A DNA stretch of 64,000 nt from NCBI RefSeq assembly GCF_004114615.1, contig NZ_CP035300.1, positions 2,728,001 to 2,792,000 of the forward strand, written 5' to 3'. Shown here piece by piece: positions 56,695-64,000 of this stretch. How positions within the stretch are numbered: position 1 is the first letter of the stretch; each line of letters opens with the position of its first letter. The notes beneath the pieces are model-generated. The model was given only the letters and a program-made list of their open reading frames with translations. It did not search any database and was not told the DNA's origin. Position numbers and translations under genes: made by a program. The stretch comes from Dyella sp. M7H15-1. Lineage in GTDB: Bacteria; Pseudomonadota; Gammaproteobacteria; Xanthomonadales; Rhodanobacteraceae.

Positions 56695-57248
56695 TAGATG
56701 ACCTCTATGAATCCGTAAGCTTTAAGCGCGCCGCCGGGTATAGTGAGATCGGGAGGTGCAGAGCGAAGATAGCGATGAAGCTTCATGAAATCATGAAGCG
56801 ACGGGAGCGTAATGCAGCCTTCGCTAAGACCTTCATATCCTGCGGCATGAAGTCTGAATTGTCCTCGCCTAATGCCTTCGATCATAACTGAGTCACATCG
56901 ATAACAGTTCCATAAGGCAAACCAAGTGCTTCTATCGGAGCCACTGATCAGGCTGGCAAAAACATCTCGCATCCATCCCATTCTTCCGCCCGATTCGCGA
57001 TCTACTATGTAGTATCGCCCGGGCGGGATCGGGCCGATGGCTTCTTTGGTTATCGCTAATCTGTTGTTTCGGCCTTCACGCCGCCCAGAGTACGCAGGGA
57101 AACTGCCAAGCGATTCACAATGGAGCGACGACATGTACTGCCCGCTTAATCTAAATCCCCAATTGACAGGTTGCTTACGCAACCTTGGCGGTTGGTCAAG
57201 AGCGGTGCGAATTCCTAGCTGCGCAATGAGTTGACCAGGTACCGACAT
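56694..57248 (-). CDS. DUF2778 / Tlde1-like peptidoglycan-targeting type VI effector
   Basis: A 184-residue protein with no signal peptide. The DUF2778 pattern is clear: an early FPAYSGR, the AIGPIPPGRYYIVDRESGGR segment, and the catalytic block His134 ... Ser142-x-Gly-Cys145 in RLHAAGYEGLSEGCITL. This L,D-transpeptidase-like Cys-His site is that of Tlde1 effectors, which cut or exchange stem-peptide bonds in the periplasm of rival cells. It starts one base after the hcp stop and is followed by the overlapping membrane protein. Delivery as Hcp cargo is the natural reading. The family assignment is by motif, not by search. Confidence 0.8.
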   Translation of the reverse strand: MSVPGQLIAQLGIRTALDQPPRLRKQPVNWGFRLSGQYMSSLHCESLGSFPAYSGRREGRNNRLAITKEAIGPIPPGRYYIVDRESGGRMGWMRDVFASLISGSDRSTWFALWNCYRCDSVMIEGIRRGQFRLHAAGYEGLSEGCITLPSLHDFMKLHRYLRSAPPDLTIPGGALKAYGFIEVI

Positions 57249-57249
57249 G

Positions 57250-57729
57250 TCAGCTACCCCAGGCGTCCGAGAAACTTATGTTTCCATCCAAATAGGTCCA
57301 TTCAATTTTCCGGTACCTTAATTCAACCTGCTCGATATGATTCAGGTGCCGCATGTCATTGTCTTTGATGTTGTGCATTTGGGGCTGTACGGTCACGACG
57401 CGAATATTTTCCATTCGAATTGTGAAATACGCCTGCTCCGTCCCAGAATCGTCAATCCTATACCAGTTCAATACAGCCGTTTGCAGCGGCAAGCCGCGCG
57501 CCACGGCTCTGTAAAGAAATGGGGACACTCGGTCGAATTCCTTCTCGATCGTCATGGGGCTATGCACACGCGAACCCATTAGTGCGCCGGTAACACCATC
57601 TGCCAGAGTGTGTAGCGCGTGTGAGAAACCGAGTACCTCAATGCTGCCTTCTCGCCCTTTGACTAGGCTGCTGCCCTTGATCGGTGAGCCGCTTTCATCG
57701 GTGATCCATAAATGCGCCGGAATTGCCAT
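57250..57729 (-). CDS. hcp: Hcp family type VI secretion tube protein
   Basis: Hcp forms the hexameric rings of the type VI tube and carries small effectors in its lumen. The 159-residue protein fits the family: MAIPAHLWITDESGSPIKG start, IEVLGFSHAL, a central SPMTIEKEFDRVSPFLYRAV, and IRVVTVQPQM toward the end. ATG at 57729 follows AGGGAGA. It heads a three-gene cassette with the DUF2778 effector and the membrane protein. No other type VI genes are in the window, so this is an orphan hcp island relying on an apparatus elsewhere. G+C is lower than in the flanking hopanoid genes. Confidence 0.87.
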   Translation of the reverse strand: MAIPAHLWITDESGSPIKGSSLVKGREGSIEVLGFSHALHTLADGVTGALMGSRVHSPMTIEKEFDRVSPFLYRAVARGLPLQTAVLNWYRIDDSGTEQAYFTIRMENIRVVTVQPQMHNIKDNDMRHLNHIEQVELRYRKIEWTYLDGNISFSDAWGS

Positions 57730-57839
57730 TGGATGTCTCCCTCACTGTCGGTTCCATTCGTTGGACGCCGACCATAGCAAATCGATCGCTGAAGCACTGT
57801 CGGGCAAGTGCTGGAGGTATTGAGAGCGTGGAGGGAAAA

Positions 57840-57905
57840 GTGCAGCCCGCGGCGCGCCTGGCGCTGGAAGATGCGGTGCGGTGGTTTCAGCAGCAGTCGT
57901 GCTGA
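57840..57905 (+). pseudogene. Duplicated 3' end of hpnA
   Basis: The 22 codons VQPAARLALEDAVRWFQQQSC-stop copy the HpnA tail VRPARQALEDAVRWFGGQKA. A run of 23 bases (57865-57887) is identical to 56126-56148. Similarity ends abruptly upstream of the first Val. It lies just outside the start of the hcp cassette in the orientation of hpnA, so the cassette sits between two hpnA ends. Confidence 0.8.
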
Positions 57906-57965
57906 AGCCATCCGCTTTCGGTGACTTCATCGGCCGTCATTGACGGCCGTGAGAAATGGCGGATT

Positions 57966-58970
57966 TTACTTGCGCTTGCGCCGCTCGAAAAACTTCAGCA
58001 CCGGCAGTGCGCACTTCACCAGGAACGGCATGGTGGTCGGGCGCAGCAGACGCCGATCGTAGCCGGCGAAGCGGCGATCGTTTTCACTGAGGCAGGTTGC
58101 CATCAGTTCGGCCACGCTCAGATCCTGCGCCGTCACTGACTGCGCGCCATTGACGGTGAAGTTGTTGTCCTGCGTTTGTTCGTTGCCGTCGGCGTCGAGG
58201 CTTTTGGCCAGATCCATGCGCTCCAGGCCAAGGAAGCACCACACGCGGAGCACTTTCCATTCGAATGCGATGCGCTGGAAGAGGTTGAGATGCTTGCGAT
58301 GCCAGGCCACCCAGTTGGCGAACAGCAGGATATGTCGGCATTCTTCCTGCATCACCGGCTCGAAGGTGTCAATCAGTTCGGGCGGGAACAAGCCCGAATC
58401 ATGCGCCACCTTGAACAAGCCGAACGCAAAGAAGCTATCGATACATTCGCTGTAGCCGGTGACCAGATAAGCCCATTCCGGATCCTTCGGGTATTCGTAG
58501 GGTGGCTCGGGCACCAGCGGAATGTGGTAGTGCTGCACCATCTTGGACAGCACTTCCTTGTGGCGGTTTTCTTCCCAGGCATTCTGCGCTAGCGCGTTGC
58601 GCATCTGCGGGTCGGTGATCGTGCGTGCATAGGCGGCCATCCGCAGGCGCGCCTTGCCTTCGGTCTGCACGGCAATATCCCAGATCGGCAGCGAGGTGAT
58701 GCGATGCCGGGCGGCTTCATCCAGTGTCGGCCATTGGAGTACTGACGGACGATAAGGATTGAAGGTCTCTTCGAACATTCGACACATCATTTGCTTGTGT
58801 TCGTTCGAGCCGTACTTGATGCGCTTGCCCTGATCCTTGCTTGACCAATGACGCGTACGCGCTTCGGACGCGGCGATGGTGGCCGCATCCGGCTCGCCAG
58901 TCGGCAGCACTGGCTCGTGGTAACCGGGCACCAGGGATTCGGTATCGAAAGCCTCGTGTTGCAGCGTCAT
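57966..58970 (-). CDS. Diiron ferritin-like protein of the hopanoid operon
   Basis: A 334-residue soluble helical protein with a complete carboxylate diiron ligand set: Glu104, Glu134-x-x-His137, Glu175 and Glu210-x-x-His213. Spacings (30 and 35 between single Glu and ExxH) fit ferritin-like oxygenases and desaturases. Its ATG overlaps the hpnL stop (ATGA), and hpnL overlaps hpnK the same way, so it is the third gene of a coupled hopanoid operon. An oxidative step on hopanoids or their transport is a reasonable guess, but nothing in the sequence fixes the substrate. A second protein with this pattern is at 24390-25286. Confidence 0.8.
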   Translation of the reverse strand: MTLQHEAFDTESLVPGYHEPVLPTGEPDAATIAASEARTRHWSSKDQGKRIKYGSNEHKQMMCRMFEETFNPYRPSVLQWPTLDEAARHRITSLPIWDIAVQTEGKARLRMAAYARTITDPQMRNALAQNAWEENRHKEVLSKMVQHYHIPLVPEPPYEYPKDPEWAYLVTGYSECIDSFFAFGLFKVAHDSGLFPPELIDTFEPVMQEECRHILLFANWVAWHRKHLNLFQRIAFEWKVLRVWCFLGLERMDLAKSLDADGNEQTQDNNFTVNGAQSVTAQDLSVAELMATCLSENDRRFAGYDRRLLRPTTMPFLVKCALPVLKFFERRKRK

Positions 58971-59998
58971 AACTCAGGTTCTCTTGAAGTAGGCGAACGG
59001 CCGGCACCGGAAGTGCTCGTATACAGCCGACGCGCTTCGGCCCATTGCCAGGAAATCAGGGCGGGTACGCCAAAGCCAATCTCGCGCATGCGCTTGACCA
59101 ACGAGAGCGCGACACTGGCTTCAGGCGGTAGCCCGATGATGTTGCCGAACAGCACCAGCCCGCCTTCCTGCACGCCAATGCCCGCCGGCACCACAAAGAT
59201 GATGTGGCGCAGGGCTTGGGTGACTGCTTCCATCGCAATGGCGTCCCAGATGCTGATCGGATAACCGAGCAGGTGCAGTGCTAGCCAAGTCTCGAAGCTG
59301 CCCACCACATAGCCGATGAACTGCCAACCGCAGGCAACGATCAGACGCAGCGGGCGCGAGTATTGTGCACGGATTTCCAGATCCAGGTTGGCGCCGTCGA
59401 TCAGTTCGGTAAGCTTGGAGCGTCCGCCCAGCATTTTTTCGGCAAACATTTCCAGGCGCGAAAACACCTTGCCGTGCCGCAACAGGATGATCAGGAAGAC
59501 CGGCAAGGGCAGGCTGGCAGCCAGTGCGGAAATCACCGTGCTGAAAGCGCTGATGCTGCGCGTGAGTTCGACCAGCAGAATGATGCCCAGCGCCGTGAAC
59601 AGGTATTGGTTCACCAGGGTGAGCAACACTTCCATGATGATGCTGGCAGCCACCGCCGCGCCGCCGATGCCGCGCCATTTCACCAGCCGAATGCCGATGA
59701 TCTCGCCGCCGATATTGGCCACGGGCAGCAAACGGTTGCTGCCTTCGCGAACGGCGGCGACCCAGAACAGGAACGGCAGTGTGGCCCGGTGATGCGGATC
59801 ACGCGGCGCCAGCAGCGCACGCCAGCCGATCACATCGAACAGCAATGGCAGTGCATGGAACGGTAATAACCACAATAATGGCCAGCCGGCATGATTGATC
59901 GCTGCGGCGATTTCGCCCCAGCCTTGGTGTGCGACCAGCGCGATCGCGACGCCCAGGCCGAGTATGCCGGCGATGTAGCTGAGCAACTTCATTTTCAT
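58967..59998 (-). CDS. hpnL: Hopanoid-associated membrane protein HpnL-like
   Basis: A 343-residue inner-membrane protein with about eight hydrophobic spans. It belongs to the UPF0104/lysylphosphatidylglycerol-synthase transmembrane group, in which the HpnL branch is tied to hopanoid loci. Typical blocks are ANIGGEIIGIRLVK and FVVPAGIGVQEGGLVLFG. It probably helps place hopanoids in the membrane. Start ATG at 59998 overlaps the hpnK stop. Its own stop overlaps the ferritin-like gene. Confidence 0.83.
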   Translation of the reverse strand: MKMKLLSYIAGILGLGVAIALVAHQGWGEIAAAINHAGWPLLWLLPFHALPLLFDVIGWRALLAPRDPHHRATLPFLFWVAAVREGSNRLLPVANIGGEIIGIRLVKWRGIGGAAVAASIIMEVLLTLVNQYLFTALGIILLVELTRSISAFSTVISALAASLPLPVFLIILLRHGKVFSRLEMFAEKMLGGRSKLTELIDGANLDLEIRAQYSRPLRLIVACGWQFIGYVVGSFETWLALHLLGYPISIWDAIAMEAVTQALRHIIFVVPAGIGVQEGGLVLFGNIIGLPPEASVALSLVKRMREIGFGVPALISWQWAEARRLYTSTSGAGRSPTSREPEL

Positions 59999-60885
59999 GT
60001 CGCGCACGCTACTGGATCGGAGAAGCCGTTGCACAAGCGGGTGTATTGTGCGGCTGCATCGCGCACCTTGGGTGACAGCAATGCGGCAAGTTCGTCGACG
60101 TGCCGGTAGTCGGCCATGCTGGTGGTTAGGTGGCCGTGGGAGGCGGGATGCAGATATACCTCCGACAACCCTTCCGGCAGCGTTTGCAGAATATCCAGCA
60201 ACACCTGTTCGTCCATGCCGCCGCTATGGCGAATGCCGAACACATGGTCGTTGTGCGCGATACCGGCCTTATCCATGCGCCAACGCATCAACGCCAGCCA
60301 TGGCCGCAACCACGGCCCCATGCCAGGCTCCGCCGGTAGACGGATGGCGCGCAGGCCGAATTCACGGCCAATCGTGAGCATCAGCGACAGAATGGTCGGG
60401 TGCAGATGGAAGTGCTTGTGTGCGTTGACGTGGTCCAGCGGCAGGCCCGTTGCGGCAAAGGCCGCGAACTGCGCACGGATTTCCGCGGCCAACTGGCGCC
60501 GCACCTGTGGCAGAAAGAAAAACCGAAAACCATTGCGCACCATGTCCGAATTGAACATGCCTTGCGCATCGACCAGATCGGGAATGCGTGACGGCGACAG
60601 CACCGCGCGGCCGTCAGCAAGTACCAGATGCAAACCTATGGCCAGGCCAGGATTTTGTTTGGCGCGTGCGACGGCATCGGCCACGGCCGGCGCGCCTACC
60701 ATCAGGCTGGCCGCGCGCAGCACGCCGTCGCGATAACCGCGTTCGACCGCATCGTTGACGGCGTCGTGCAGGCCGAAATCGTCGGCGGTGATGATGAGAC
60801 GCCTGCTGCTCCCTCTCCCCTCCGGGGAGAGGGTTGGGGTGAGGGGAGGCTCTTGCGGCATAAAAGAATCAGAGCGTGGTTTCAT
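59995..60885 (-). CDS. hpnK: Hopanoid biosynthesis-associated deacetylase HpnK (ChbG/YdjC family)
   Basis: A metal-dependent deacetylase-like protein. The family metal motif ADDFGLHDAVN lies near the start of the fold. IGLHLVLADG and DHVNAHKHFHLHP supply His ligands, and SEVYLHPASHG the C-terminal ones. It would act on the sugar head group of composite hopanoids. The first 25-30 residues, including PPLTPTLSPEGRGSS, are encoded by a palindromic repeat and are unlike the family, so the true start is uncertain: ATG at 60885 or 60861, neither with a clear ribosome site. It is coupled to hpnL. Confidence 0.85.
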   Translation of the reverse strand: MKPRSDSFMPQEPPLTPTLSPEGRGSSRRLIITADDFGLHDAVNDAVERGYRDGVLRAASLMVGAPAVADAVARAKQNPGLAIGLHLVLADGRAVLSPSRIPDLVDAQGMFNSDMVRNGFRFFFLPQVRRQLAAEIRAQFAAFAATGLPLDHVNAHKHFHLHPTILSLMLTIGREFGLRAIRLPAEPGMGPWLRPWLALMRWRMDKAGIAHNDHVFGIRHSGGMDEQVLLDILQTLPEGLSEVYLHPASHGHLTTSMADYRHVDELAALLSPKVRDAAAQYTRLCNGFSDPVACAT

Positions 60886-60947
60886 TGGAAATCTTGGCCA
60901 ACCGTTGCCCCTCACCCCAACCCCTCTCCCCGAGGGGAGAGGGGCTC
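60811..60947. repeat. Inverted pair of G/C-rich palindromes around the hpnK start
   Basis: CCCTCTCCCC/GGGGAGAGGG (60811-60833) followed by TTGGGGTGAGGGG, and in the opposite sense CCCCTCACCCCAACCC followed by the hairpin CCCCTCTCCCC/GGGGAGAGGGG (60921-60944). The left copy is translated as the N terminus of HpnK; the right copy lies between hpnK and hpnJ. Same family as in aceF and lpd. Confidence 0.85.
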
Positions 60948-60953
60948 AAGGCA

Positions 60954-62381
60954 TTAAGCTTCGTGTGCGCGCAAGAAGCGGAAGAACTCCACGCCCTCGC
61001 GCAGGCGACGCTTCATCATGTCCCAGCTCGTCAGCATTTCCTTGACGATTTCCCAGATCTTCGACGGGCGGAAGTAGAAGGCCCGGTAGAACTTCTCCAC
61101 ACCGTGGAAGATGTCCTGCTTGGATAGGTGCGGGTATTCGATCAGCGCGAGCTGCACGCCCTTGTCGTTGACCAGGTTGGCAGCCTCGTTTTCCTTCAGC
61201 CAGTTGTTTTCGACGGCCTGTTTGTACAGTGCGGTGCCGGGGTAGGGCGCGGCCAGTGACACCTGGATGGTGTGCGGGTTGATCTCCTTGGCGAACTGGA
61301 TCGTCTTGTCGATCGTTTCCTTGGTTTCGCCCGGCAGGCCGAGGATGAAGGTGCCGTGGATGGTGATGCCCAGCTTGCGGCAGTCTTCGGTGAAGCGGCG
61401 TGCGATATCGGTGCGCAGGCCCTTCTTGATGTTGTGCAGGATCTGGTCGTCGCCCGATTCGTAACCGACCAGCAGGAGGCGCAGGCCGTTTTCCTTCATG
61501 ATCTTCAGCGACTCGTACGGCACGTTGGCCTTGGCATTGCACGACCAGGTCCAGCCCATCGCGCCCAGGCCACGTGCGATCTCATGCACACGCTCCATGT
61601 TGGAGCTGTCGGTGAAGGTGTCGTCGTCGAACATCAACTCCTTCACTTCGGGCATGTGCTCCTTGATCCACTTCGCTTCGGCCAGCACGTTCGCGGCCGA
61701 GCGCGTGCGATAGCGATGGCCGCCGACGGTCTGTGGCCACAGGCAGAAGGTGCACTTGGAGCGGCAGCCACGACCCGTGTAGATCGACACGTACGGGTAG
61801 TTGAGATAGCCGATAAAGTAATTGCTGATCTTCAGGTCGCGTTTATAGATCGGTGCGACGAACGGCAGGTCGTCCATGTTCTCGATCATGGCGCGCGGCG
61901 GATTGTGCTGCACGGTACCGTCGGCCAGGCGATAGCTGATGCCGGTGATGCTCTCAAACGGACGGCCTTCGGCCACTTCCTTGCAGGTGTAGTCGAACTC
62001 TTCGCGGGCGACAAAGTCGATCGCCTTTGATGCGGTGAGCGAACTGGTCGGATCCACCGCGACCTTCGCGCCTACCAAGCCGACCAACACGTTGGGTTTG
62101 CGTTCTTTCAGCAACTCTGCGAACTTGGCGTCGGTCGGGAACGACGGCGTGCTGGTGTGGATGATCACCAGCTCGTAACCCTCGGCGATGCGCAGGCTAT
62201 CTTCAACCGAGATCTCATCGGCGGGCGCGTCGAGCACGCGCGAATCGGGCACCATCGCCGCCGGTTGGGCCAGCCAGGTCGGATACCAGAAGCTCTTGAT
62301 TTCGCGTTTGGCTTGATAGCGCGAACCAGCGCCGCCATCAAAGCCGTCGAAGGAGGGAGCTTGCAGAAAAAGCGTTTTCAT
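60954..62381 (-). CDS. hpnJ: Hopanoid-associated radical SAM protein HpnJ
   Basis: A 475-residue B12-binding-domain type radical SAM protein. It starts MKTLFLQAPSFDGFDGGAG with a cobalamin-binding-like N-terminal domain (about 1-170). The 4Fe-4S motif CRSKCTFC lies near residue 205, and the SAM-barrel motifs ESGDDQILHNIKKG and LGLPGETKETI follow. HpnJ is known in loci making composite hopanoids, where it is proposed to form the cyclitol ether head group. hpnI lies upstream and hpnK downstream on the same strand. Confidence 0.92.
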   Translation of the reverse strand: MKTLFLQAPSFDGFDGGAGSRYQAKREIKSFWYPTWLAQPAAMVPDSRVLDAPADEISVEDSLRIAEGYELVIIHTSTPSFPTDAKFAELLKERKPNVLVGLVGAKVAVDPTSSLTASKAIDFVAREEFDYTCKEVAEGRPFESITGISYRLADGTVQHNPPRAMIENMDDLPFVAPIYKRDLKISNYFIGYLNYPYVSIYTGRGCRSKCTFCLWPQTVGGHRYRTRSAANVLAEAKWIKEHMPEVKELMFDDDTFTDSSNMERVHEIARGLGAMGWTWSCNAKANVPYESLKIMKENGLRLLLVGYESGDDQILHNIKKGLRTDIARRFTEDCRKLGITIHGTFILGLPGETKETIDKTIQFAKEINPHTIQVSLAAPYPGTALYKQAVENNWLKENEAANLVNDKGVQLALIEYPHLSKQDIFHGVEKFYRAFYFRPSKIWEIVKEMLTSWDMMKRRLREGVEFFRFLRAHEA

Positions 62382-62447
62382 TACGGAAGACTCCTGCGGA
62401 GGCGCATACCGTGCCCAGGGACGGCCGATAGTTTAAAAATCTTAGGT

Positions 62448-63593
62448 CTACGGCGCTGAACCGCCGCTTCGAGCATGCATAACCTGGCCGCGCCATCTTA
62501 CCTGCCAACCGGCGAGAGCCGCTGCCCATTCCATCAGCAATAAGGTGTCGCGGAGGGGGATCAACAGGACTTCATGCCAGGCAAAGGCTCGGTCACTGGT
62601 GCGCCGTTGCAAAAAGTGTAGCAAAACCCGTGCGGCGCCACCGAGTAGGGCGAGGCCGGTTGTGATCGGGCCCGGTGCCAGACACATTCCGAGCAACAAT
62701 AAGGGCGATGTAAAGCACACGAAAGTCATGGCAAAACCCGCCGGGGCAATGGACCGGATGGTGCGTAACCAACGCAGTTCGTGCGACCACAATGCTTTCA
62801 GTTGGCTTTCGCCGACATCGGTGCCTACTACTACTTCCGACAGCACGGTACGTAAGCCCGCGCGCCGAGTGAGTTCACCCAGCCAAAAATCATCGGCCAG
62901 CGTATCGCACAGCGCCTCGAACCCGCCGATGGTCTGCAAGGCATCGCGACGCAGCGCGATCGTTGAGCCGAATGCAAAACGGGTTGAGCCGAATGCGTGC
63001 GACAAGCGCACCGAGGGCGCGAACCAGTCATCGATAAACAATCGGCCCAGTCGTGACCAGAAGGAGGGGCCGGGAATGCCGTAGTAAAGGCAGGTAACGA
63101 TACCCACGCCCGGATCGGCGAGCGGTGCCGTCACGCGCGTCAGATAATCCACCGGCACGTTGATGTCGGCATCGGCCAGCACCAGCCAATCGTGCTGTGC
63201 GTGTGGCAGCATGTTCATCAGGTTGCTGACCTTGTGGTTGCTGCCGTATACGCGCGAATCGACGGCCAGTGCAATGGCGTGCCGCGGAAATTCCTCGCGT
63301 AACCGCTGTATCACGGCAAGGGCGGGGTCATCCTGCTTTTGCACGCCGAACACCAATTGATAGTCAGGGTGTGCCTGCAGGCAGAAGCTGTGCAAGTTCT
63401 CGTACAGGCGCGGTTCGGCACCATGCAAGGGCTTGAGCACCGTGACAGGCTGCGGTTTTTGGGTGCTGTCGGTGATCGTCCGCCGTGCTTTCCCTATCGC
63501 CCACAGAGCCACGCAGGCATAGCCTGTTGCAGCAAAGGTCAACCCGATGCCGAGTCCATGGATAATGGCAGGGACAATCCAACTCAAAGACAT
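62448..63593 (-). CDS. hpnI: Hopanoid-associated glycosyltransferase HpnI
   Basis: A family 2 glycosyltransferase of 381 residues that adds N-acetylglucosamine to bacteriohopanetetrol. An N-terminal membrane span (about 5-32) is followed by the GT2 domain: VTVLKPLHGAEP, the nucleotide-sugar metal motif LADADINVPVDYL, and a later IGGFEALCDTLADDFWLG with the catalytic Asp. C-terminal membrane helices (about 290-325 and beyond) complete the ceramide-glucosyltransferase-like layout. It precedes hpnJ by 66 bases. Confidence 0.9.
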   Translation of the reverse strand: MSLSWIVPAIIHGLGIGLTFAATGYACVALWAIGKARRTITDSTQKPQPVTVLKPLHGAEPRLYENLHSFCLQAHPDYQLVFGVQKQDDPALAVIQRLREEFPRHAIALAVDSRVYGSNHKVSNLMNMLPHAQHDWLVLADADINVPVDYLTRVTAPLADPGVGIVTCLYYGIPGPSFWSRLGRLFIDDWFAPSVRLSHAFGSTRFAFGSTIALRRDALQTIGGFEALCDTLADDFWLGELTRRAGLRTVLSEVVVGTDVGESQLKALWSHELRWLRTIRSIAPAGFAMTFVCFTSPLLLLGMCLAPGPITTGLALLGGAARVLLHFLQRRTSDRAFAWHEVLLIPLRDTLLLMEWAAALAGWQVRWRGQVMHARSGGSAP

Positions 63594-63669
63594 AGATGCT
63601 TATGCTACTTAAGACGCATTACCCGAAGGGGCGGGACATAAGGGCCAGCCATCATCCGTGCAAGGGCGC

Positions 63670-64000
63670 ATGATGAAGATGATGCGATGTGAACGCTTGC
63701 TTTGGTCGTTGCCCTTGTATGTATTCGCTTTTTTTCTGCTTTGCGCCGGGGCCGGCAGTGCCCTGGCAGAGGATGGCGATGGTGCCTACATGCCCTCCAG
63801 TTCTTCGGCGATCGTCGGCGACTGGCTGGTGCAAAGCCGAGATGCCGTGATCCGTATCGAGCAGATCGGGGACGAATATCAGGGCTACATCCTCTGGCAG
63901 CTCCATGACACCTATGGCCCGGAGGATGGCCCGAAGCTCAACGGCAAGATCGTCACCGATCGCAACAATCCGGATCCCGCCTTGCGTTCCCAACCCTTGA
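63670..64000 (+). CDS. DUF2147 domain protein (partial, cut by right edge)
   Basis: An exported protein whose frame runs off the window. MMKMMRCERLLW and a hydrophobic segment to about residue 33 form a signal peptide ending SALA. The mature part reads IVGDWLVQSRDAVIRIEQIG, then YQGYILWQL and TDRNNPDPALRSQPL. This is the DUF2147 pattern of a G-D-W start and a D-x-x-N-P-x-x-x-L-R block. The function is unknown. It is transcribed away from hpnI. Confidence 0.8.
   Translation, partial: MMKMMRCERLLWSLPLYVFAFFLLCAGAGSALAEDGDGAYMPSSSSAIVGDWLVQSRDAVIRIEQIGDEYQGYILWQLHDTYGPEDGPKLNGKIVTDRNNPDPALRSQPL

Noticed and set aside
63652-63993. Minus-strand frame at the right edge
   Set aside because: The plus-strand frame from 63670 has a signal peptide and the DUF2147 pattern; the minus frame is its shadow.

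Overview
The window looks like a chromosome segment of a gammaproteobacterium of the Xanthomonadales, most likely family Rhodanobacteraceae (Dyella, Luteibacter, Frateuria or Rhodanobacter type). This is an inference from high G+C coding style, gene content (split pyruvate dehydrogenase loci, lipoyl-bearing E3, TonB receptors, hopanoid locus) and families of short palindromic repeats. No rRNA, tRNA or CRISPR array was seen. All coordinates and reading frames were worked out by eye.

Region 1 (1-16.5 kb) is mostly housekeeping. It holds an EEP-family hydrolase, two DsbA-like thiol oxidoreductases, a dihaem cytochrome c, engB, free-methionine-R-sulfoxide reductase, bioD, a cobalamin riboswitch in front of a BtuB-type receptor, an orphan RND pump, a DJ-1/PfpI protein, dinB and a GH67 alpha-glucuronidase. 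Region 2 (16.5-20 kb) carries the E3 and E2 subunits of pyruvate dehydrogenase. Their linkers contain related palindromic-repeat sequence read in frame. Region 3 (20-26.8 kb) is a run of small envelope and stress genes: MscS, a Bcp-type peroxiredoxin, a universal stress protein, a diiron ferritin-like protein and a lipoprotein. Region 4 (26.8-31.5 kb) is a chaperone-usher cluster with two DUF1120 pilin-like genes and a terminator-like hairpin before the usher. Region 5 (32-43.3 kb) has aceE (about 12 kb from aceF-lpd), maeB, a QEGLA-motif gene coupled to rsgA, an AlaA-type aminotransferase, an SGNH hydrolase, a decayed phosphoesterase and a glutaredoxin-HesB-rhodanese fusion.

Region 6 (about 43.3-47.5 kb) is an AT-rich island. 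It has a truncated patatin remnant ending at a 17-bp repeat shared with an element at 3.6 kb. Next come a CesT-type secretion chaperone and, overlapping it by 4 nt, a 1008-residue protein of no recognised family with a long Ala/Glu/Lys repeat. This looks like a type III chaperone-effector pair and is the best candidate for something undescribed.

Region 7 (47.5-63.6 kb) is the isoprenoid/hopanoid locus. It contains farnesyl diphosphate synthase, copper genes copD and copC, then hpnG, squalene-hopene cyclase, a single squalene synthase, hpnA, hpnK, hpnL, a coupled diiron ferritin-like gene, hpnJ and hpnI. Between hpnA and the ferritin-like gene sits a compact type VI cassette: Hcp, a DUF2778/Tlde1-like effector and a four-helix membrane protein that is the probable immunity protein. 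A duplicated hpnA 3' end lies on its far side. The window closes inside a DUF2147 gene.
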